Assembly (NCBI GenBank): GCA_964514055.1
Contig: CAZEPB010000041.1
Span: forward strand, 1-9,744
DNA from: SG8-32-3 sp964514055
GTDB taxonomy: Archaea > Thermoproteota > Bathyarchaeia > Bathyarchaeales > Bathycorpusculaceae
Direction of reading: 5' to 3'
Length of the DNA stretch: 9,744 nucleotides
Of this stretch, positions 6,413-9,744 are shown piece after piece. A model generated the notes under the pieces. That model did no database searches, was not told the origin of the DNA, and was given only the letters and a program-made list of their open reading frames with translations. A program made the position numbers and the translations under genes. The stretch's first letter is position 1. The number at the start of each line of letters is the position of its first letter.

Positions 6413-6829
6413 ATGAAGGATAACGCATGCATATTTTGCAGAATAGCGCAAAAGCAAGTGCCTGCCAACCTTGTTTACGAAGACGAAAAGGCACTGGCTT
6501 TCCTTGACATAAGACCGCTCAATGAGGGACACACGCTGGTTATGCCTAAGGCGCACTACGAAACTATTTTCGACATTCCACAGGAACTCATCACATACCT
6601 CCACGGAATCACCAAACAGGTCGCCATAGCAGTCAAAAAAGCTACGAAAGCTGACGGCATCAGCATAATCCAGCAAAACGGAAAAGCTGCCAGCCAAGAA
6701 GTATTCCACTTGCACATTCACGTTATTCCCAGATACGAAGGACAAAAGCTACCGCGTTTCAGCGATGTTAAAGAGGCAGACAGAGAAAAACTGAGCCAAA
6801 CAGCAGAGAAAATAAGAAAATACCTGTAG
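6413..6829 (+). CDS. HIT-family nucleotide hydrolase/transferase
   Basis: The 138-residue protein is a full-length HIT (histidine triad) protein of the Hint/HinT branch. CIFC (Cys6, Cys9) and later histidines, including His48 in MPKAHYE, fit the zinc site seen in several family members. ALAFLDIRPLNEGHTLVMPK is the conserved central block. The triad H-L-H-I-H-V-I (His99, 101, 103) forms the active site, His101 being the expected nucleophile. Family members hydrolyse nucleoside phosphoramidates, dinucleoside polyphosphates or similar nucleotides in the cytoplasm; which substrate this one uses is not visible. The start is set by a good ribosome binding site. The gene lies 33 bases after the membrane regulator and ends 24 bases from the convergent cbiB stop, so the two transcripts probably overlap at their 3' ends. 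Confidence 0.93.
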   Translation: MKDNACIFCRIAQKQVPANLVYEDEKALAFLDIRPLNEGHTLVMPKAHYETIFDIPQELITYLHGITKQVAIAVKKATKADGISIIQQNGKAASQEVFHLHIHVIPRYEGQKLPRFSDVKEADREKLSQTAEKIRKYL

Positions 6830-6853
6830 GCTATGGAAAGCCAAGCGCGGGTT

Positions 6854-7819
6854 CTACACCGGGATTAAGGCTTTTAACGCTAAAACTGGAAAAATCACCA
6901 CGACACCAAACAGGACAGCGGTTAACTCCATTATTCGCAACGCTTTAATTATGTGAACTGGCGAAATATCTTCACCATCTCCTAACGCGTAATGTCCAGG
7001 CTTTTCTAGCTGACTGCCCAACGCTCCAGCCATAGCCGACATAGTCCATCCAGCGTTTAGGCTCTTAGTCTTTGATTTGTCTCTCTGCAGAATTCTCCAA
7101 GACTCTCGCCCATTTTCTCCCAAAAGCGATGCCGCAGCAACCATCAAGATTGCGGTCAATCGCGCTGGAATGTAATTAGCTATGGTGTCCAAACTTGCTG
7201 AGAACCACCCGATGTTGGCGTGCTCTCGGTCTCGATAGCCCACCATTGAATCCAGTGTGTTGATAACCCGAAATGCAAACGCGCCTGGAACACCGAACAA
7301 GGCAAAGAAAAAGAAAGGCGCGGTTATCCCATCCGTGGTTGATTCTGCAATAGACTCAACTGTTGCAGAGGCGATTTGCCGCTTGTTCAGCTTAGTTGGG
7401 TCACGCCTCACGATGTAATACAAACCTTGCCTCGCTTTGTCAACATCTTTGTTCTTAAGTGCCACCGCTATGGGAACAGTGTAGTGCCTCATGCACTTGA
7501 TTGCAAAGGTGGTCTGCAGCAAAACGGCGGACACGATAATGTACGGTATCCAACCGAAGAAATGCCTAATCCCAAAAAGCAAAAAATACACGGGAACTGC
7601 CACAAGCACTATAACCAACAGGCACAAAATGACGCCGTTTACCTTTTCAACTCTTGGATTTTCATTTTTGAATTTAGGCTTTAAATAAGCTATAACCTTG
7701 CCTATCCAAACTGTTGGGTGTATTCTGTCTGGAAACTCTCCAAAAACCACATCGATTAGAAACGCCAAAACAAAGATAAGCAGCGCATCGACAAAACTCG
7801 CGCTCTCTAATAGCAACAT
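6854..7819 (-). CDS. cbiB: Cobalamin biosynthesis protein CbiB (adenosylcobinamide-phosphate synthase)
   Basis: The 321-residue integral membrane protein has the length and motifs of CbiB, which joins aminopropanol phosphate (or aminopropanol, in some organisms) to the propionate side chain of adenosylcobyric acid. Visible motifs are DVVFGEFPDRIHPTVWIGK (23-41), RRDPTKL (138-144), SATVESIAESTTDGITAP (151-168) with acidic residues Glu155, Glu159 and Asp163, RVINTLDSMVGYRD (184-197), FSASLDTIANYIPARLTA (206-223), and NAGWTMSAMAGALGSQLEKPGHYALG (255-280). Hydrophobic membrane segments lie near 9-26, 62-85, 91-106, 166-184, 220-234 and 297-316. It follows the CobD-type decarboxylase by 50 bases on the same strand, so the enzyme making its substrate is encoded next to it. 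A TATA-like box in the gap suggests that it may also have its own promoter. Archaeal annotations sometimes call this gene cobD, which is a source of confusion. Confidence 0.93.
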   Translation of the reverse strand: MLLLESASFVDALLIFVLAFLIDVVFGEFPDRIHPTVWIGKVIAYLKPKFKNENPRVEKVNGVILCLLVIVLVAVPVYFLLFGIRHFFGWIPYIIVSAVLLQTTFAIKCMRHYTVPIAVALKNKDVDKARQGLYYIVRRDPTKLNKRQIASATVESIAESTTDGITAPFFFFALFGVPGAFAFRVINTLDSMVGYRDREHANIGWFSASLDTIANYIPARLTAILMVAAASLLGENGRESWRILQRDKSKTKSLNAGWTMSAMAGALGSQLEKPGHYALGDGEDISPVHIIKALRIMELTAVLFGVVVIFPVLALKALIPV

Positions 7820-7850
7820 GTTCTCGGTTCAAACTCGCTCATGTTGACGG

Positions 7851-7860
7851 GTATTTTAAG
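7851..7860 (-). promoter_or_regulatory. TATA-like box before cbiB
   Basis: On the minus strand CTTAAAATAC begins 9 bases after the stop codon of the upstream decarboxylase gene, and its centre is about 36 bases before the cbiB ATG. It could start a separate cbiB transcript with a leader of about 10 bases. Co-transcription with the upstream gene remains possible. Confidence 0.35.
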
Positions 7861-7869
7861 TGACAATAG

Positions 7870-9156
7870 TTAGCGTCCTCCCACAGTCTTCTTGAAGGCT
7901 TCTAACAGCCTTTCGTTCTCTCGTCGCGTTTTAACCGCTACGCGAATGTAGTACTCGTCAAGTCCTCTAAAAGAACTGCAGTCTCGTATCAATACTCCGT
8001 AGTTCAGCATTTTCTCCTTGAGTTGAGCGGATGTGTAACCTGACTGTCTGATGTTTATAAGAATGAAGTTCGCAGCCGCAGGATAGGTCTTGAACGCCTT
8101 AATCTGATTTAATCCATGCATTAAGAATGGTTTTTCTTCCTTAATGAGCTCGCGTGTTTTCTTCAGGTGCTCTTCGTCTCCTAAAGCTGCTACGGCGGCA
8201 ACTTGAGCCAAGCAGTTAACGTTCCAAGGTATTTTGGCGTTCATAAGGCTGTTTATGATTTCTTCAGAAGCGATCCCGTAGCCTATTCTAAGTCCTGTCA
8301 ACCCAAAAATCTTCGTGAACGACCTTAAAACAAACAGGTTAAGATAACTCTTTATCTTGCCTATCAACGAAAACTGTTCTTCTTCCTCAACAAACTCTAG
8401 GAAATCCTCGTCCAAAAAAACAAAGGCGTCTTCCTCAAGCGCATTTTCGACAATCACCGTCAAATTCTCAGGTGGCGTGAGAACACTCGTAGGGTTGTTC
8501 GGATTGCAGAAATAAACAATCTTGGAGCCACTCAACTCACGTGCAAAAACGCTTGGATTAACATGAAAATTCGGGTTCAGCTTTACGTGTTTAGGCTCTT
8601 CTCCTACTTTCCTCACAGCCCTTTCGTATTCACCGAAAGTAGGCGCAGGAATAAGCGCCACATCACCCTTTTGCATAAATGTCTCAGCAAATAAGTAGAT
8701 AAGTTCGGTGGACCCGTTGCCTGCAATCACGTTGTCCTTACTTATTCCGAAACGGCTTGCGATAGCCTCACGTAAAGCACAAGAATCTGAATCTGGATAG
8801 CTGGGAATATGCTCAAGACTACCTTTTATTGATTCAAGCGCCTTCTCGGAAGGACCTAACGGGTTGACGCTGGAACTGAAATCCAAAATCTCTTCTTTCC
8901 TGAGACCAGTTTTGCTTGCAACTTCCCAGACTTCACCGCCATGAACACAGGGCTTGAGTTTCTTAATGTTCTCTCGCGCTAACCTAGAAGTGGGTTTCAC
9001 CTTGGATTTCCTCCCTTTTTTCTCAGGACTGCCAATCAAATCTGCGTCGAGTAAGCTTGCCCCCTCTGTTTCAGTTTTAAGTAGAACTTCATATAAACGT
9101 TTGGTTGGATAGTCCATCCAAAACGGTGGTTCTCTTTTCTCAAAAGTCAATTCCAC
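7870..9156 (-). CDS. cobD: CobD-type L-threonine-O-3-phosphate decarboxylase (PLP), N-terminally extended
   Basis: The 428-residue protein is a fold-type I PLP enzyme. From residue 70 on it follows Salmonella CobD as I recall it: HGGEVWEVA (72-80), LDFSSSVNPLGP, YPDSDSCALREAI, AGNGSTELIY (145-154), FCNPNNPTS (Asn221), FLDEDFLEF (Asp249), RSFTKIFGLTGLRIGYG with the PLP lysine Lys282 and Arg290, PWNVN, and YYIRVAVKT (Arg405). It should decarboxylate L-threonine phosphate to (R)-1-aminopropan-2-ol phosphate for CbiB. A histidinol-phosphate aminotransferase is the alternative, but the HGG opening, the SxNPLG motif and the cbiB neighbour favour CobD. Residues 1-69 are an extra, highly charged segment not in classical CobD. 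The start at 9156 is GTG, with an in-frame stop three codons upstream. ATG 9117 would shorten the protein by 13 residues and also lacks a ribosome binding site. Confidence 0.87.
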   Translation of the reverse strand: MELTFEKREPPFWMDYPTKRLYEVLLKTETEGASLLDADLIGSPEKKGRKSKVKPTSRLARENIKKLKPCVHGGEVWEVASKTGLRKEEILDFSSSVNPLGPSEKALESIKGSLEHIPSYPDSDSCALREAIASRFGISKDNVIAGNGSTELIYLFAETFMQKGDVALIPAPTFGEYERAVRKVGEEPKHVKLNPNFHVNPSVFARELSGSKIVYFCNPNNPTSVLTPPENLTVIVENALEEDAFVFLDEDFLEFVEEEEQFSLIGKIKSYLNLFVLRSFTKIFGLTGLRIGYGIASEEIINSLMNAKIPWNVNCLAQVAAVAALGDEEHLKKTRELIKEEKPFLMHGLNQIKAFKTYPAAANFILINIRQSGYTSAQLKEKMLNYGVLIRDCSSFRGLDEYYIRVAVKTRRENERLLEAFKKTVGGR

Positions 9157-9179
9157 GTTAGCTTAGAAAAGAATATTGT

Positions 9180-9206
9180 GATGGAAGCCTTCTCCTTTCT
9201 TCCATC
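9180..9206. repeat. Inverted repeat with 8-bp arms upstream of the cobD-like gene
   Basis: GATGGAAG (9180-9187) and CTTCCATC (9199-9206) are exact reverse complements around an 11-base pyrimidine-rich spacer. The repeat lies 24 bases upstream of the GTG of the decarboxylase. It could form a hairpin in that gene's 5' leader or act as a protein-binding site. On the minus strand the spacer reads AAAGGAGAAGG, a Shine-Dalgarno-like sequence placed in the loop, too far from the GTG to serve it directly. Confidence 0.5.
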
Positions 9207-9207
9207 T

Positions 9208-9222
9208 CAGGTTAAAAACCTG
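9208..9222. repeat. 15-bp palindrome CAGGTT-AAA-AACCTG, operator candidate
   Basis: Perfect 6-bp inverted arms with a 3-base spacer lie one base after the preceding repeat and 12 bases before the TTTATAAA box. The compact symmetry resembles a binding site for a dimeric regulator. If TTTATAAA serves the minus strand, the palindrome would sit at the start site of the cobD-like gene. Confidence 0.45.
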
Positions 9223-9234
9223 TATGTTGAAATC

Positions 9235-9242
9235 TTTATAAA
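9235..9242. promoter_or_regulatory. Symmetric TATA box TTTATAAA
   Basis: TTTATAAA is itself palindromic and could serve both directions. On the plus strand a start near 9264 would precede ATG 9281 of the small ORF. On the minus strand a start near 9212 would give the cobD-like gene a leader of about 56 bases that contains the 8-bp inverted repeat. Confidence 0.45.
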
Positions 9243-9247
9243 ATGTT

Positions 9248-9484
9248 GTGTCTGCTTCGACATATATCACCTCAGGCAATATGTTTTTGTTCAGTGGCAT
9301 TTCGATTTTTGAAGGCTTGCTTTTTAACCATGGCTACAAGGGTTTAAGTGGTGAAAGGAGAATGTTCGAAGACGCCTTTGCAAGTGCAGTTTCGATGCTG
9401 TTGTTCTTCTTCGGAGTCTCGGTAGCATTCATAATTTTCTCAGGTTACCTTTGGAGCCGCGTACGAAAGAGACTTTTGTTATAG
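9248..9484 (+). CDS. Possible small membrane protein, unknown function
   Basis: The frame gives 78 residues from GTG 9248, or 67 from ATG 9281. The second is preferable because a start site 26 bases after the TTTATAAA box would fall after the GTG. There is a hydrophobic stretch near the N-terminus (MFLFSGISIFEGLLF) and a clear membrane helix at about residues 47-68 (SAVSMLLFFFGVSVAFIIF), followed by a basic tail (WSRVRKRLLL). The positive tail suggests a C-terminus in the cytoplasm. No family is recognised. In favour of a real gene are the membrane-like composition, basic tail and promoter-like box. Against it are the small size and the lack of a ribosome binding site. It is divergent from the cobD-like gene. 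Confidence 0.4.
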   Translation: MSASTYITSGNMFLFSGISIFEGLLFNHGYKGLSGERRMFEDAFASAVSMLLFFFGVSVAFIIFSGYLWSRVRKRLLL

Positions 9485-9608
9485 TAGACGTTGAAATTGC
9501 ACGTGAGACTATACTTCGTTTTGCGGTTTGTTTAGCTCCATCCTCGTATGTTTAGACGTAGCTTTCAAACTGCCGTTGCTTAACGCTTGTCCAAAGCCCT
9601 CTTTTCTA

Positions 9609-9743
9609 TTACCTGTAGAGGATTGTTGGTTTCGGTATGACTTCTTCTTTCTTCTTTGTTTTTCTTTTCTTTTTCGTTTTCTTTCGTGCGCGTCTTTTCT
9701 TTCGAACGGGTTTTGGGTTTGGAAGCGTAGTGTACAAATGGTT
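9609..9743 (-). CDS. Lys/Arg-rich C-terminus of a gene cut by the right edge
   Basis: On the minus strand a frame is open from the window edge to TAA at 9609-9611, immediately followed by TAG. Its last 44 residues hold a dense basic tract (VRKKRRARKKTKKKRKTKKKEE), then VIPKPTILYR. Such tails occur in nucleic-acid-binding proteins, but the body of the protein lies outside the window. The purine-rich strand leaves a second minus-strand frame open too: it runs about 77 codons from 9742 to TAG at 9509-9511, is also Lys/Arg-rich, and ends in MELNKPQNEV. I prefer the first frame because its tract is more uniformly basic and it has tandem stops, but the choice is uncertain. The T-rich plus strand here (about 9640-9705) is simply the complement of the basic tract. 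Confidence 0.35.
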   Translation of the reverse strand, partial: NHLYTTLPNPKPVRKKRRARKKTKKKRKTKKKEEVIPKPTILYR

Positions 9744-9744
9744 A

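Noticed and set aside
6284..6745. 153-codon minus-strand frame opposite the HIT gene
   Set aside because: It is antisense to a complete HIT protein with an intact H-x-H-x-H motif and a good ribosome binding site; its translation is not protein-like.
6829..6842. GGCT/AGCC hairpin between the convergent HIT and cbiB genes as a terminator
   Set aside because: It has only a 4-bp stem and no T run after it on either strand close by.
9640..9705. T-rich low-complexity tract as a terminator or repeat on the plus strand
   Set aside because: It is better explained as the complement of a Lys/Arg codon tract in a minus-strand gene; no fixed repeat unit is present.
1..9744. CRISPR array, insertion sequence or cobalamin riboswitch
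   Set aside because: No regularly spaced repeats, transposase-like frame, terminal inverted repeats, or riboswitch-sized conserved leader were found by eye.

Overview
The window looks like chromosomal DNA of an uncultured archaeon, most likely from the Bathyarchaeia or a related TACK-type lineage; that placement is inference from recall of similar proteins. The archaeal signs are AT-rich TATA-like boxes about 23-28 bases before several start codons (leaderless or nearly leaderless transcripts), a tRNA gene without an encoded CCA, a membrane-tethered winged-helix regulator of a type common in archaea, and archaeal-style cobalamin salvage/assembly genes. No insertion sequence, CRISPR array, rRNA or phage gene is visible.

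Layout, left to right. Positions 3-362 hold the C-terminal end of a radical SAM protein (plus strand, cut by the left edge). A tRNA-Asn(GTT) gene follows at 429-502. After a stretch of about 290 bases without a gene, which carries tandem TATA-like boxes and an inverted repeat, comes a YgbA-family cysteine-rich protein (792-1136), then a membrane-anchored extracytoplasmic protein (1215-1889). Convergent to these, on the minus strand, is a two-gene ABC exporter operon: ATPase 3689-4462, overlapping by 4 bases with a permease of about 13 membrane segments (1998-3692). Also on the minus strand is a DUF59/MIP18-type Fe-S assembly protein (start at 4903). Divergent from it, on the plus strand, are a membrane-tethered winged-helix regulator (5102-6379) and a HIT-family hydrolase (6413-6829). 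Convergent again on the minus strand are two linked cobamide genes: a CobD-type L-threonine-O-3-phosphate decarboxylase with an unusual N-terminal extension (7870-9156) and CbiB (6854-7819). The right end holds a possible small membrane protein (9248-9484, plus) and what is probably the Lys/Arg-rich C-terminus of a minus-strand gene running off the window.

Functional links. The threonine-phosphate decarboxylase makes (R)-1-aminopropan-2-ol phosphate, and CbiB attaches it to the corrin side chain, so these two adjacent genes catalyse consecutive steps of nucleotide-loop assembly. The ABC pair is one exporter of unknown substrate. The other genes look like housekeeping or stress functions without an obvious common pathway. 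I did not find a convincing new multi-gene system. The points most worth a second look are the paired inverted repeats between the divergent cobD-like gene and the small membrane ORF, the tRNA-Asn with C in place of the near-universal U55, the one-component membrane regulator with a palindrome in its divergent promoter, and the N-terminal extension of the decarboxylase.
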